A stretch of 64,000 nt of DNA. Source: Nocardioides sp. BGMRC 2183. Its GTDB lineage: Bacteria; Actinomycetota; Actinomycetes; Propionibacteriales; Nocardioidaceae. The stretch spans positions 1 to 64,000 of the forward strand of contig VSSA01000002.1 in assembly GCA_008123405.1 (NCBI GenBank), read 5' to 3'. Shown here piece by piece: positions 34,560 to 43,036 of this stretch; the stretch's first letter is position 1; every line of letters starts with the position of its first letter. Both the position numbers and the translations under genes were made by a program. The notes under the pieces were generated by a model. The model saw only the letters and a list, made by a program, of their open reading frames with translations. It was not told the origin of the DNA and ran no database searches.

Positions 34560-35131
34560 GAGGGTGCTGAGCGCGGGACCCGGTAGCGCAGGTAGACGAC
34601 CTCGGACGCGAGCGCGCGGCATTCGACCAGCTCGAGGTCGACCATCCGCTCCCGCTGCGCGAAGAAGGGCAGGCCGCCGCCGAGCAGCACCGGGCACAGC
34701 CGGATCCGGTACTCGTCGATGAGGCCCTCCGACGCCGCCTCGGCGGCGAGCGTGGCGCCGCCGATCGCGATGTCACCGTCACCGGGTTCCGTCCGCAGGC
34801 GCTCGATCTCCGCGGCGAGCTCACCGGTGGCGAGGCGGGCGGTGCCGCTCACCTCGGTCAAGGTGGTCGAGAAGACCACCTTGGGCAGTGCGTTCCAGAC
34901 CCGGGCGAACTCGCGGTGCGCGTCGTCGAGCGAGGGGTCCTCCTCGGCGTCCTGCCAGAAGAGCATCGTCTCGTAGAGGCGCCGGCCCATCACGTGGACG
35001 CCGAGGCCCCGCACCTCCTCGGTGGCGAGGGCGAAGACCTCCTCGTCGGGCGCACCCCAGCCGATGCCGCCGTCCGGCCCCTCGACGTACCCATCGAGGG
35101 AGACGGTCAAGGAGTAGGTGACTGTGCGCAT
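34556..35131 (-). CDS. Dihydrofolate reductase-fold (RibD C-terminal-like) reductase
   Basis: A 191-residue DHFR-like protein: TYSLTVSLDGYVEGPDGGIG at the N-terminus, HVMGRRLYETMLFW, and NADPH-binding IAIGGATLAAEAASEGLIDE. Closest in form to the small dihydrofolate-reductase-family proteins of actinobacteria; the substrate is unknown. Start ATG 35131 with a GAGGGGAC site. Convergent with the AraC gene; paralogous to the gene at 18379. Confidence 0.87.
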   Translation of the reverse strand: MRTVTYSLTVSLDGYVEGPDGGIGWGAPDEEVFALATEEVRGLGVHVMGRRLYETMLFWQDAEEDPSLDDAHREFARVWNALPKVVFSTTLTEVSGTARLATGELAAEIERLRTEPGDGDIAIGGATLAAEAASEGLIDEYRIRLCPVLLGGGLPFFAQRERMVDLELVECRALASEVVYLRYRVPRSAPS

Positions 35132-35226
35132 CGGATGTCCCCTCGAGGTTCCGTGGAGCTCGCGGACCACGAGCGTACGCTCCGGACGAGTCGAACGGAT
35201 CCGATCGCCGAGCACGAGGAGCACCG

Positions 35227-36057
35227 ATGACGGACGAGACCTGGCAGGTGGTCAGTGAGGGCTACGCCTTCCCGGAGTGCCCGCGCTGGCATCAGGGGGC
35301 GTTGTGGTTCAGCGACGTGCATGCCGGGGAGGTGCACCGGCTCGACGTCACCAGCGGCGACTCCGAGGTCGTCTTCACCGGTGGCCACCACAACGCCGGG
35401 ATCGGTTTCCTGCCCACCGGTGAGCTGGTGATCGCCGACGGCACCAGCCGGAAGGTGCTGCTGCGCCATGCCGACGGCTCGGTCACCTACCACGCGGACC
35501 TGCGGGGTCTGGCGACCCACACCCTCAACGACATGCACGTGAGTCCCGCCGGCTTCGCCTACGTCGGCAACTACGGCGACGACAGTGTGCCGCCGGCACC
35601 GGCCTTCCCCGCCACCCTCGCCATCGTCGCGCCCGATGGCACCGTGCGCGCCGGCGCGACGGGGCTGGAGTTCCCCAACGGCGTCGCCACCGACCCCACC
35701 GGCACCGTGCTCTATGTCGCCGAGACGCGGTCCACCCCCTCCCGGATCAACGCCTACGACGTCGCGCCGGACGGCTCCCTCTCGGGTCGTCGAACGCTGG
35801 TGGAGTTCGCCGAAGGCGTGATGGCGGACGGCATCGCGGTCGCCCCGGACGGTCACCTGTGGGTCGCCTCCCCGTTCACCGGCGAGGTGATCGAGGTGGG
35901 TGCCGATGGCGCCGTACGCCAGTGTCTGCCGGTGCCGACCCCCTACGCGGTGGCCGTCGGTAGCGGCCGGCTCTTCGTCTGCTCCTCCCCCACCTGGGTG
36001 CCTGAGGAGGCGGTGCGGCTGCGCGCCGGACAGATCCTCGCAAGGCCGCTCTCCTAG
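35227..36057 (+). CDS. SMP-30/gluconolactonase-family protein
   Basis: A 276-residue six-bladed propeller hydrolase. Metal ligands are recognisable: Glu in EGYAFPECPRW, Asn in LNDMHVSP and FPNGVATDPTG, and Asp in MADGIAVAPDGHLWVA. Family members hydrolyse sugar lactones or organophosphates; the substrate here is not known. GAGGA lies six bases before the ATG. It converges with the ArsR-like gene at a gap of 7 bases. Confidence 0.87.
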   Translation: MTDETWQVVSEGYAFPECPRWHQGALWFSDVHAGEVHRLDVTSGDSEVVFTGGHHNAGIGFLPTGELVIADGTSRKVLLRHADGSVTYHADLRGLATHTLNDMHVSPAGFAYVGNYGDDSVPPAPAFPATLAIVAPDGTVRAGATGLEFPNGVATDPTGTVLYVAETRSTPSRINAYDVAPDGSLSGRRTLVEFAEGVMADGIAVAPDGHLWVASPFTGEVIEVGADGAVRQCLPVPTPYAVAVGSGRLFVCSSPTWVPEEAVRLRAGQILARPLS

Positions 36058-36064
36058 GAGTCTG

Positions 36065-36538
36065 CTAGCGGCGATAGACGCTGACCAGCACGCCGTACGT
36101 CGACTCCGCCGACCCCGCCGGTGCCAGGTCGTCGACGACCCGCTCCAGGTGCGTGGCCAGCGCCTGCGCCTGGCGGCGGGTGAGCCGGATCGTGCGGTGG
36201 TTGAGCAGCGGGTCCGTAGCCTCGACCACCTCCTCGGTGATCGAGGCCAGCATCGCGCGCGTGGCACTCTCGTCGTCGCCGACGCTCACCCGGCCGGCGG
36301 TCGTCACGTAGTACTGCTCGGTCCCGCCGCGGACGGTGCGTCTGCGGTCCGGGCGCAGCAGCCCGACGTCCACGAGCACCTTGACGTGGTGGGCGACGTT
36401 GCCCTTGTTGATCCGCAGGCGGTGGGTGAGCTGGCTGACCGTCGCACCCTCACTGCCTGTCGCCCGCCAGATCTGGTGGCGGGTCGGGTGGGCGAGCGCC
36501 CGCGTCTGGTCCGGGGTGGTGTGCGTGACGGGTTCCAC
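36065..36538 (-). CDS. ArsR-like winged-helix transcriptional regulator
   Basis: A 157-residue regulator. Winged helix TRALAHPTRHQIWRATG, then VSQLTHRLRINKGNVAHHVK and VGLLRPDRRRTVRGGTEQYY. The C-terminal half is helical without a metal site. GTG start at 36538. It is divergent from the S41 protease-like gene, with an inverted-repeat operator between them; control of that gene is inferred. Confidence 0.83.
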   Translation of the reverse strand: MEPVTHTTPDQTRALAHPTRHQIWRATGSEGATVSQLTHRLRINKGNVAHHVKVLVDVGLLRPDRRRTVRGGTEQYYVTTAGRVSVGDDESATRAMLASITEEVVEATDPLLNHRTIRLTRRQAQALATHLERVVDDLAPAGSAESTYGVLVSVYRR

Positions 36539-36543
36539 GGATC

Positions 36544-36567
36544 AAGCGTCAAGAGCGATTGACGCTT
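36544..36567. promoter_or_regulatory. Inverted-repeat operator between divergent genes
   Basis: AAGCGTCAA (36544-36552) and TTGACGCTT (36559-36567) are perfect 9-base inverted copies with a 6-base spacer, followed by another half-site CGTCAA (36568-36573). It lies 6 bases from the regulator start and 28 from the protease start, a likely autorepression and cross-control site. Confidence 0.65.
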
Positions 36568-36594
36568 CGTCAAGGGGTGCGGTCGGCTACGTCC

Positions 36595-37464
36595 ATGCTG
36601 ATCTCACGCATCCAGGACCTGGTCCGCACCCACTACGTCTTCCCCGAGGTGGCTGCCCGCATCGCCGACGCCCTCGACGCGGTCGTCCTCGACGAGCATG
36701 ACGAACCGGCGCTCGCCGAGACCCTCACCGCGTGTCTGCAGTCGGTGAACGGCGATCGGCACCTGCGCGTGCGGCATTACCCGGACGGCGTGCCGCCCGA
36801 GCAGGACGAGGACGAGGTGCGTGCCCACTTCGCTGCGCTCGCCCGCGTGCAAGGCCCCGGCATCACGGAGGTACGTCGCCTCGCCGGCAACGTCGGTGTG
36901 CTGCGGCTCGGCCCGGTCATCCCTCCCCCGGAGCAGGCCGGTCCGGCGGCGAGCGCCGCCCTATCCCTGCTCGACGGCGCAGACCGGCTGGTGCTCGATC
37001 TGCGCGACTGCGTGGGCGGCGTACCGTCCTCGGTCGCGCTGCTGGTCAGCCACCTCCTGGGCGACCAACCGGTGCACCTGCTCGACCTGGTGCACCGCGA
37101 CGGGACCGTCGAGCCGTCGACCACCACCCCGAGCGTGGCGCCGCGGATGCCGGAGACGCCGGTCGCGGTCCTGACCAGCAGCCGGACGTTCAGCGGCGGG
37201 GAGGAGCTCGCCTACGACCTGCAGGCGCTGGGCCGCGCCGTCGTGGTCGGGGAGCCGACGGGCGGCGGAGCCCATCCGCGCGAGGCGTTCGACCTCACCG
37301 ACCACCTCCAACTGCACGTGCCGGTCGCGCGCACCGTCCATGCCGTCACCGGCACCAACTGGGAGGGCGTCGGCGTCCTTCCCGACCACGCGTGTGGGGA
37401 GGATCAGGCGCTCGACCGGGCGCTGGCGCTGCCCTGGCCACTCCAGGCCTCGCGCATCTGCTGA
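36595..37464 (+). CDS. S41-family (tail-specific) peptidase-like protein
   Basis: A 289-residue protein with an N-terminal helical region (IQDLVRTHYVFPEVAARIAD) and an S41 catalytic core. Catalytic Ser region SSRTFSGGEELAYDLQALG, GEPTGGGAH, and DLRDCVGGVPSSVALLVSHL. There is no PDZ domain and no signal peptide, so it is probably cytoplasmic. The catalytic Lys position is not obvious. Its last 61 bases overlap the opposite gene at 37404. Confidence 0.85.
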   Translation: MLISRIQDLVRTHYVFPEVAARIADALDAVVLDEHDEPALAETLTACLQSVNGDRHLRVRHYPDGVPPEQDEDEVRAHFAALARVQGPGITEVRRLAGNVGVLRLGPVIPPPEQAGPAASAALSLLDGADRLVLDLRDCVGGVPSSVALLVSHLLGDQPVHLLDLVHRDGTVEPSTTTPSVAPRMPETPVAVLTSSRTFSGGEELAYDLQALGRAVVVGEPTGGGAHPREAFDLTDHLQLHVPVARTVHAVTGTNWEGVGVLPDHACGEDQALDRALALPWPLQASRIC

Positions 37465-38057
37465 CCGCGCAGGTCACTGAGGTCGCGCACCTGGACGACG
37501 ACGCCGATCACGAAGAGCACCGGCCAGGCGACGTACCAGCCGATGTGCTCCTCGCCCACGCGCCCGTCGCTGATCTGGCCGAGGGTGATCTGGTCGAGGA
37601 CCAGCAGCAGCCCGCCGAGCACCAGGCTGGTGCCGGAGGCGGCGCTCAGCAGCACCAGCAAGAGCGCGGGAAGGTTGGCCACGATGGCGAGCACGCCGAG
37701 CAGCAGCCCGGCGGCCACCCCGAACGTGGTGAGCAGCCAGGACTGGTCGAGATCGAGCGCAGCGGCGAGGGTGGCCCCCAGCACGAAGCCCATCGACGCC
37801 ATGGAGAGCACCACGCTGACGGCGTAGAAGAGGTACGCGATCAGCGCGAAGGCGATCGCGCAGACGATGCCGACGAGCCAGCCGGTGAGCGTGGTCAGAT
37901 ATCCGTCGCCGGTCACGTTGTCGACGACGCCGGCGCCGAGGGCGAAGCCGATGAAGGCGCCCCAGATTGCGAGCAACAGCCGCATCGCCCAGTGGCCACG
38001 CAGGCAGAGGAAGAGGCCGATGGCGATCGCGAGCAGTCCCACCACGATGTCGTTCAT
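37404..38057 (-). CDS. DUF4203/TMEM198-like multi-pass membrane protein
   Basis: A 217-residue protein with seven hydrophobic segments (IVVGLLAIAIGLFLCLRG at the start; SMASMGFVLGATLAAALDL in the middle; WYVAWPVLFVIGVVVQV near the end) and a short polar C-terminus. It resembles DUF4203-type Gly-rich seven-pass membrane proteins of unknown function. Start ATG 38057 follows GGAGGA. The 3' end overlaps the S41 gene tail-to-tail by 61 bases. Confidence 0.75.
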   Translation of the reverse strand: MNDIVVGLLAIAIGLFLCLRGHWAMRLLLAIWGAFIGFALGAGVVDNVTGDGYLTTLTGWLVGIVCAIAFALIAYLFYAVSVVLSMASMGFVLGATLAAALDLDQSWLLTTFGVAAGLLLGVLAIVANLPALLLVLLSAASGTSLVLGGLLLVLDQITLGQISDGRVGEEHIGWYVAWPVLFVIGVVVQVRDLSDLRGQQMREAWSGQGSASARSSA

Positions 38058-38215
38058 GCTCGATCCTCCGCGCCTCGGCCGCTCCCGGGCCGGGAGCGGG
38101 TGCCTGAATCGGAGCGTAGCCGCTCGCCACCTGTCGCGGCGGGACCCGGAGGACCCCGAAACCCGACGGGTGCCGGTCGACATGTCCGCGTCATCCATGG
38201 GGTAGGAAGTGGGGC

Positions 38216-38719
38216 GTGATCCTCTCTCTGCGCATGCTCGCCGGCTCGATGATGGGTGCCGTCGTCCTGATCTGCTTCGCGCTCTGGTTCGTCCTCGGCA
38301 CCGCCGACGACGCGTTCGCCGCACCGGAGACATGGGCGCTCGCGGTGGTGGTCGCCGAGGGTCTGGCGGCGCTCGTGGTGGTGACCGTCGTCGGCTACAA
38401 CACGCCGGCCATCGCGCCCGGAGCGGAGCGCACGAGCTATGCAGGCGCGTTCCAGGCGTCGATGATGCTGCGGCTGGCCGTCGGCGAGAGCACCGCGCTG
38501 ATCGCCCTCGCCCTCGGCTTCGTGGTCGCCGAGGGCGGCTACCTGCTGGTGCTCGTCGGCGCCGCGATCTCGCTGGTCACGATGGGCCTGCACGGCTACC
38601 CGTGGGAGTACCCGATCGAGCGCTACCGGGCACGCCTCGAGCGCGACGGAGGTACGTCGTACCTGCGCGAGGACCTCGGCCTGGCACCGAAGTCCGGCGC
38701 GGCCATCCGGGAGCTGTAG
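38216..38719 (+). CDS. Hypothetical membrane protein
   Basis: A 167-residue protein with four predicted membrane segments (MLAGSMMGAVVLICFALWFV; WALAVVVAEGLAALVVVTVV; VGESTALIALALGFVVAEGG; YLLVLVGAAISLVTMGL) and a short soluble C-terminus (YPIERYRARLERDG). Function not recognised. GTG start with AGGAAG upstream. Confidence 0.75.
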   Translation: MILSLRMLAGSMMGAVVLICFALWFVLGTADDAFAAPETWALAVVVAEGLAALVVVTVVGYNTPAIAPGAERTSYAGAFQASMMLRLAVGESTALIALALGFVVAEGGYLLVLVGAAISLVTMGLHGYPWEYPIERYRARLERDGGTSYLREDLGLAPKSGAAIREL

Positions 38720-38753
38720 TCGGAGCCGGGGTCTCCCGACGCCTCGCGCGGGG

Positions 38754-39008
38754 TCATGTGGTGACCCCGCCCTCCACCGCCTGCTCGTCGGGCTCGTCGA
38801 GTTCGTCGGGCTCCCACCGCAGCAGGTCGCCCGGCTGGCACTCCAGCACCTCGCAGAGCGCGGCCAGCGTGGTGAACCGGACCGCCTTCGCGCGTCCGTT
38901 CTTGAGGACGGCGAGGTTGGCCGGGGTGATCCCCACCTGGTCGGCGAGGGTGCCGACCGCCATCTTGCGACGAGCCAGCATCACGTCGATGTCGACGACG
39001 ATCGGCAT
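38754..39008 (-). CDS. YozG-like Cro/CI helix-turn-helix regulator
   Basis: An 84-residue regulator: MPIVVDIDVMLARRKMAVGT, then the helix-turn-helix LADQVGITPANLAVLKNGRA and LCEVLECQPGDLLRWEPDE, which is the YozG-type pattern. The ATG directly follows the stop of the DUF2975 gene. YozG/DUF2975 pairs are common in Gram-positives and probably act together; the role is unknown. Confidence 0.87.
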   Translation of the reverse strand: MPIVVDIDVMLARRKMAVGTLADQVGITPANLAVLKNGRAKAVRFTTLAALCEVLECQPGDLLRWEPDELDEPDEQAVEGGVTT

Positions 39009-39518
39009 TCAGATCACCTCGTCGAGTTCGGCCCGCAGGTGCTTGGCGTCGGCGTCCAGAGCGACCGCCTGCGCCAGCAATGTCCGCATCACGTAGACCA
39101 GGAGCGCGACGCCGGCGGTCACCAGGGCGAGACCGCAGACCAGTGCGACCAGGCCGGGAGCGACCTCGTCCTCGGGCACGTCGTGGTTCGCGAAGCGGGC
39201 CACCACGGCGATCGCGAAGAGGACCACCGCGGCCGCAGCGATCGCACCGATCATCACGTCGACGAACCGGAACGCCGCCGAGGAGAAGACCGTGCCGCGT
39301 CGGACCATCGTCAACAGCCGCCAGACGCAGACCCCCACGACCTGGCAGGTCGCCACGCCGAGCACTCCGAGGACCACGAAGGTGATCTCGAACCATGCGG
39401 GGTCCGGAGCCGTGTCCAGCCACAACGCGGCCACGATCGCGACCTGCACCACGACGGAGCCCAGCAGGGCGATGGCGATCACCGCCCGCAGCACCACGTT
39501 CACCCAACCGATCATCAC
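39009..39518 (-). CDS. DUF2975 membrane protein
   Basis: A 169-residue protein with four membrane segments (VVLRAVIAIALLGSVVVQV; VVLGVLGVATCQVVGVCVW; VMIGAIAAAAVVLFAIAVVA; GLVALVCGLALVTAGVALLV). It ends in a charged helix (LDADAKHLRAELDEVI). Family DUF2975, paired with a YozG-like regulator zero bases downstream. A GAGGTTGAG ribosome site precedes the ATG. Confidence 0.85.
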   Translation of the reverse strand: MMIGWVNVVLRAVIAIALLGSVVVQVAIVAALWLDTAPDPAWFEITFVVLGVLGVATCQVVGVCVWRLLTMVRRGTVFSSAAFRFVDVMIGAIAAAAVVLFAIAVVARFANHDVPEDEVAPGLVALVCGLALVTAGVALLVYVMRTLLAQAVALDADAKHLRAELDEVI

Positions 39519-39540
39519 TCAACCTCTTTTCGCCGTTGGT

Positions 39541-39567
39541 CGATTGAAACCTATCGTTTTTCAATCG
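39541..39567 (-). promoter_or_regulatory. Operator upstream of the DUF2975-YozG operon
   Basis: CGATTGAAA (39541-39549) and TTTCAATCG (39559-39567) are perfect 9-base inverted copies spaced by 9 bases in unusually A+T-rich DNA. A reverse-strand -10 TAGGTT (39548-39553) falls in it. Likely bound by the helix-turn-helix protein of the operon. Confidence 0.55.
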
Positions 39568-39644
39568 ATCAGGCAAGTGGGTCGACTGACGTCGGTCGAG
39601 GGTGCGTCTCCCAGGTCATCGCCTGCCGCGGCGGCGTGGTCGGG

Positions 39645-40010
39645 TCAGGAGGCGAAGGCCTCCGCCTCGCCCTGCTCGGCGACACAGAACTGGTTGCCGT
39701 CGGGGTCGGTGAGGGTGACCCAGCGGAAGTCCTCATCGCCCCGCCGGCCGACCAGGCCCGCTCCCGCGCCGAGCAGACGGTCGACCTCGGCGTCCAGGTC
39801 GGACGCCGTCAGGTCGAGGTGGAAGCGGTTCTTGCCCTCGGTCGGGTCATCGACCTTCTGGAACGCCAGCATCACCGGGCCACCGGAGACCAGAACGAAC
39901 GTGCCCTCGAAGGGATCGGCGACCTCCCCACCCACCTGCTCGGCCCACCAGTTCGCCAGCGGCAGGGGGCCGGTGGTGTCGCACGTGATCATGCCCAATG
40001 TCATCGTCAT
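39645..40010 (-). CDS. VOC (glyoxalase/bleomycin-resistance) family protein
   Basis: A 121-residue VOC-fold protein: TLGMITCDTTGPLPLANWWA at the N-terminus, RFHLDLTASDLDAEVDRLLG, and the closing TLTDPDGNQFCVAE typical of the glyoxalase-like family. The ligand is unknown. A reverse-strand -10 TATCGT (40017-40022) sits six bases before the ATG, so the mRNA is probably leaderless. Confidence 0.87.
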   Translation of the reverse strand: MTMTLGMITCDTTGPLPLANWWAEQVGGEVADPFEGTFVLVSGGPVMLAFQKVDDPTEGKNRFHLDLTASDLDAEVDRLLGAGAGLVGRRGDEDFRWVTLTDPDGNQFCVAEQGEAEAFAS

Positions 40011-40098
40011 GGGGTGACGATAGGGCGGAGCACCGACACCCTGCGGTCACGTGAGCCGAGCGGGGAGGGACTGGTCAGTGAAGGAGCAGGAGCGAGTG

Positions 40099-41331
40099 AT
40101 GCCGTCGCAGGGAACGCGCACCGGAGCGGCCGCCGCCGTCGTACTGCTGCTGGGGGGCTGCGCACTGCTGAGTGGCTGCCAGCTGCTGAGTGAGCTGGGT
40201 GACGACGGGGTCTACGACTCACCGTTGACCGCCGACGACCGACGTCCGCCTGGGCCGTCGTTCCTGCAGTACCCGATCTGGCGCAAGGGCGAGCAGAGCG
40301 CGCCGCTGATGCACACGGCGGCGGGCACCCGCGAGGTCCGCGGGTCGTCGGCCTGGTGGACCCGTGACGGAGACCTGGTGACCGGCGACTACGACGTGCT
40401 GCGGCTGTTCGGCGCCGATCGCGCCGACGGCGAGGACGCGCAGATCAGGGTCCCTGGGCTCAACCCCGATCAGCTCGGCGTCACGGGTGAGGCGATCTCG
40501 GCGCTCCAGTTCGACGACGCGCTGACCATCGACGTCTTCTCCCCCGACCTCGCCGACCACCGCACCATCGAGGTGCCGGCCTCGGCGCTGGACACCGACC
40601 AGGCCTCCGGCGGGTCCTCGGACGCCGAGCTGCAGCTGCACGGCGATCCCTTCACCCTCGACGGTGTGACGTGGGTCGAGTGGGGCGTGAACTCCGAGGA
40701 CGACACGCTGACCGACCACGGGCTGCTGCGGATCGAGGGCGACGAGGTCGACGGGGTGCTCCGCAACCAGCCGATCGTCCGTCTCTACCCCGCCTACGAC
40801 GGCTCTGCCCTGTTGCTGCTGCGCCAGGACAACGGCGAGGACGAGGACTGCGGCGGCTGCGTCGTCGAGCAGGACCTGGTCGAGCTCGACCCCGACACCG
40901 GCGAGGTGGCCGCCGAATACGGCATGCCACCGGGCTACCAACGCGACTGGCGGGTCGATGCGGTCGACAAGGTCGGCGACACCGTCGCCGTTCGGTTCCG
41001 GGTCTACGAGGGCGAGGACGAGAGCGGTCACGCCGAGTGGCAGCTGTGGACCTACGACGGCGAGTGGACCGAGCAGGAGGCGTTGGCCGGCGTACGGGTC
41101 TGGTATCAGGACGGCGGTCGGTTGGTGGAGAGTGCGTTCGACCCGGAGGGAGCCGGCAACACCTCCGCCGGGGAGTACCCGGCCACCCTCACCTGGGTGC
41201 CCGGGGAGACCGGCGACATCTCCGGTGGCGAGGTCGTGGCCGAGCCGTCGAAGGAGACCTGTCAGCTCGGCGGCCGCGAGCAGTTCTGTGGGCAGATGGT
41301 GACCACAGGCTCGCTGCTGCCCCGCGAGTGA
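40099..41331 (+). CDS. Hypothetical lipoprotein
   Basis: A 410-residue exported protein. Signal sequence AAAVVLLLGGCALLSGC contains two possible lipobox cysteines (LLGGC and LLSGC). The mature part is acidic with Trp/Tyr/Asp motifs spaced like propeller blades, and a Cys pair (EDCGGCVVEQDLVELDPDTG). No known domain recognised. ATG 40099 with CAGGAG six bases upstream was preferred to an upstream GTG at 40051. Confidence 0.75.
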   Translation: MPSQGTRTGAAAAVVLLLGGCALLSGCQLLSELGDDGVYDSPLTADDRRPPGPSFLQYPIWRKGEQSAPLMHTAAGTREVRGSSAWWTRDGDLVTGDYDVLRLFGADRADGEDAQIRVPGLNPDQLGVTGEAISALQFDDALTIDVFSPDLADHRTIEVPASALDTDQASGGSSDAELQLHGDPFTLDGVTWVEWGVNSEDDTLTDHGLLRIEGDEVDGVLRNQPIVRLYPAYDGSALLLLRQDNGEDEDCGGCVVEQDLVELDPDTGEVAAEYGMPPGYQRDWRVDAVDKVGDTVAVRFRVYEGEDESGHAEWQLWTYDGEWTEQEALAGVRVWYQDGGRLVESAFDPEGAGNTSAGEYPATLTWVPGETGDISGGEVVAEPSKETCQLGGREQFCGQMVTTGSLLPRE

Positions 41332-41365
41332 GGCTCGGATCCAGGCTTGTGGCGCCCGCCCAGCG

Positions 41366-41503
41366 TCAGTCGGGGTCGGTGCCTGCGCGCAGGTCGACCC
41401 GCAACCGCGCAGCATGGACGGCTCGCAACAGCCGGGCCAGGGTCGCTTCGTCGCCGACGGCCGGACGAAGATCGGCGAGCAGCCGGTCACGGGTGCGCAC
41501 CAC
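41366..41503 (-). CDS. Possible small protein (45 aa)
   Basis: Reverse-strand frame from GTG 41503 to TGA 41366, preceded by CGGAG seven bases upstream. It encodes a basic helix-forming peptide (VRTRDRLLADLRPAVGDEA, then LLRAVHAARLRVDLRAG). No family recognised. It could be a real small protein, or a gene remnant. Confidence 0.3.
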   Translation of the reverse strand: MVRTRDRLLADLRPAVGDEATLARLLRAVHAARLRVDLRAGTDPD

Positions 41504-41584
41504 CGGTTTGCTCCGCTGCGGGCCGTTGGTCGACCTTCGGCACCGCGGCGGTGCGCGGGTCCCCGCTTTTGCGATGATCGCGCC

Positions 41585-42307
41585 ATGCTGACCGGCGCCA
41601 TCACGCAGTACTTCGACGCGCTCGATCGCGCCTGGGACGACCACCGTGTCCGCGCGCTCACGCAGCCACTCGGCACCGCGACCATCAGCGACACCCACGC
41701 GAATGACGTCGCGGTGCGACACGTGCGGTTCGGCGAGACCGGCGTCGCTCTCGAGTTGCGCGGGGATCGGCTGACGTCCGTCGTCTTCACCGTCTCCGAC
41801 GGCATCGCCACCGCACCGGGTGGCCGCGGCACGGTGAGGCCTTTCGGTCGCGAGCCGCGGGCGACGTACCCGTGGATCGACGGGTTGATCGACGGCATGT
41901 CGCAGCACTCCTCGCGCGCGGATGTCCGCGCGCTGCTGGGTGAGCCACTGCGGGCGTGGTGGGCCTACGATGATTACCTGGTCGGCGAGCGGTTGTTGAG
42001 TGTGACCTTCTACGGCGCGCAGTTCGACGAGTTGCGCGAGGTCACCTTGCGCCACGAGGACCCGATCCTGCTCCGGTACGACGACATCCACCGCTCACCG
42101 GTGGCCAAGCGGCGGGACGGTCGGATCTTCTTGGAGGTGCCGGTCTCGCTGGGGGCGGCGGACACGCTGTGGGACTTCGAGATCACCGCGGAGCAGCTGG
42201 CCGCCCTGACCGACCGTTACCGATTCGAGCTGCTCGTACGGCGGCTGCGCGGCGGCGCCGACCGGGAGAAGACGCGCTCGATCATCGACGCGGTCTGCGA
42301 CGACTGA
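41585..42307 (+). CDS. Hypothetical protein
   Basis: A 240-residue cytoplasmic protein beginning MLTGAITQYFDALDRAWDDH. It has conserved-looking aromatic segments (PWIDGLIDGMSQHSSRADVR, LRAWWAYDDYLVGERLLSV) and a C-terminus EKTRSIIDAVCDD. No signal, membrane segment or domain that I recognise. Context gives no functional clue. Confidence 0.7.
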   Translation: MLTGAITQYFDALDRAWDDHRVRALTQPLGTATISDTHANDVAVRHVRFGETGVALELRGDRLTSVVFTVSDGIATAPGGRGTVRPFGREPRATYPWIDGLIDGMSQHSSRADVRALLGEPLRAWWAYDDYLVGERLLSVTFYGAQFDELREVTLRHEDPILLRYDDIHRSPVAKRRDGRIFLEVPVSLGAADTLWDFEITAEQLAALTDRYRFELLVRRLRGGADREKTRSIIDAVCDD

Positions 42308-42331
42308 CCTCGTGGTCCGAGCTCCTGGCGC

Positions 42332-42520
42332 TCAGGGCACGAGGTTGGAGAAGCGGCGCCTTCCGATCTCGTCGGCCTTCGACGCATCGTCGGTGAGGCC
42401 GAGGTAGCCGCTGCGCTCCACGACGACGTCCGACGCCGCCTCGGCCCGCTCCTGCAGCTCGGTCAGCTCCGGCAGGTCACGCAACGGCACCAACACCGAG
42501 GTCCGTGGCAGGCGCGGCAA
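42332..42520 (-). CDS. Possible small protein downstream of the GNAT gene
   Basis: Reverse-strand frame of 62 codons with a weak TTG start at 42520 and no clear ribosome site. The product is hydrophilic (LRDLPELTELQERAEAASDV; DDASKADEIGRRRFSNLVP). It follows the GNAT gene by 33 bases on the same strand. No family is recognised; it could be non-coding or a remnant. Confidence 0.3.
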   Translation of the reverse strand: MPRLPRTSVLVPLRDLPELTELQERAEAASDVVVERSGYLGLTDDASKADEIGRRRFSNLVP

Positions 42521-42552
42521 GCTGCTGTGCCGGTCCGGGCGTCGGGGCTCGG

Positions 42553-43029
42553 TCAGAGCACAGCCCGCATCGCCGGGAAAGTGGTCTCCACGAAACCGGC
42601 GCGCTCGTAGAGACCGCGGCCCACTTCGGTGGCCATCAACTCCGCACGCCCAACGCCGGTCGAGCGCGCCCAGGCCATCACCGCCTCGAGCGCTGCGCTG
42701 CCGAAGCCGTCACCGCGACGGTCCCGGACGGTGACGATGTTGCTGACCAGGACGTCGCGGCCCTCCGGCACTGCTGGTGAGGGCGCCGCGTCGCGGATCG
42801 TCCCCATCGCACACGCGACCACCCGCTCCCCCTCGGCGACAACCACGACGGCGGCGCGCTCGTCGTCGAGCCGGTCTTCGAACCAAGAGGTCGCGCGCTC
42901 GCGCCACCCGGGGTCGGTCTCCTCGACCCCCATCGAGGCGAACATCTCGGCCCGCAACGCGACCAGTTGAGCGATGTCGGAGCGGCCGGCACGTCGTACG
43001 ACGCCACTGATCTCGATGCGTTCGCCCAT
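42553..43029 (-). CDS. GNAT-family N-acetyltransferase
   Basis: A 158-residue acetyltransferase. N-terminal VVRRAGRSDIAQLVALRAEM, acetyl-CoA loop VTVRDRRGDGFGSAALEAVM (R/Q-x-x-G-x-G/A pattern as RGDGFGS), and the closing EVGRGLYERAGFVET. The substrate is unknown. Starts seven bases after the FKBP stop on the same strand, so probably co-transcribed with it. Confidence 0.87.
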   Translation of the reverse strand: MGERIEISGVVRRAGRSDIAQLVALRAEMFASMGVEETDPGWRERATSWFEDRLDDERAAVVVVAEGERVVACAMGTIRDAAPSPAVPEGRDVLVSNIVTVRDRRGDGFGSAALEAVMAWARSTGVGRAELMATEVGRGLYERAGFVETTFPAMRAVL

Positions 43030-43036
43030 GGCGGTG

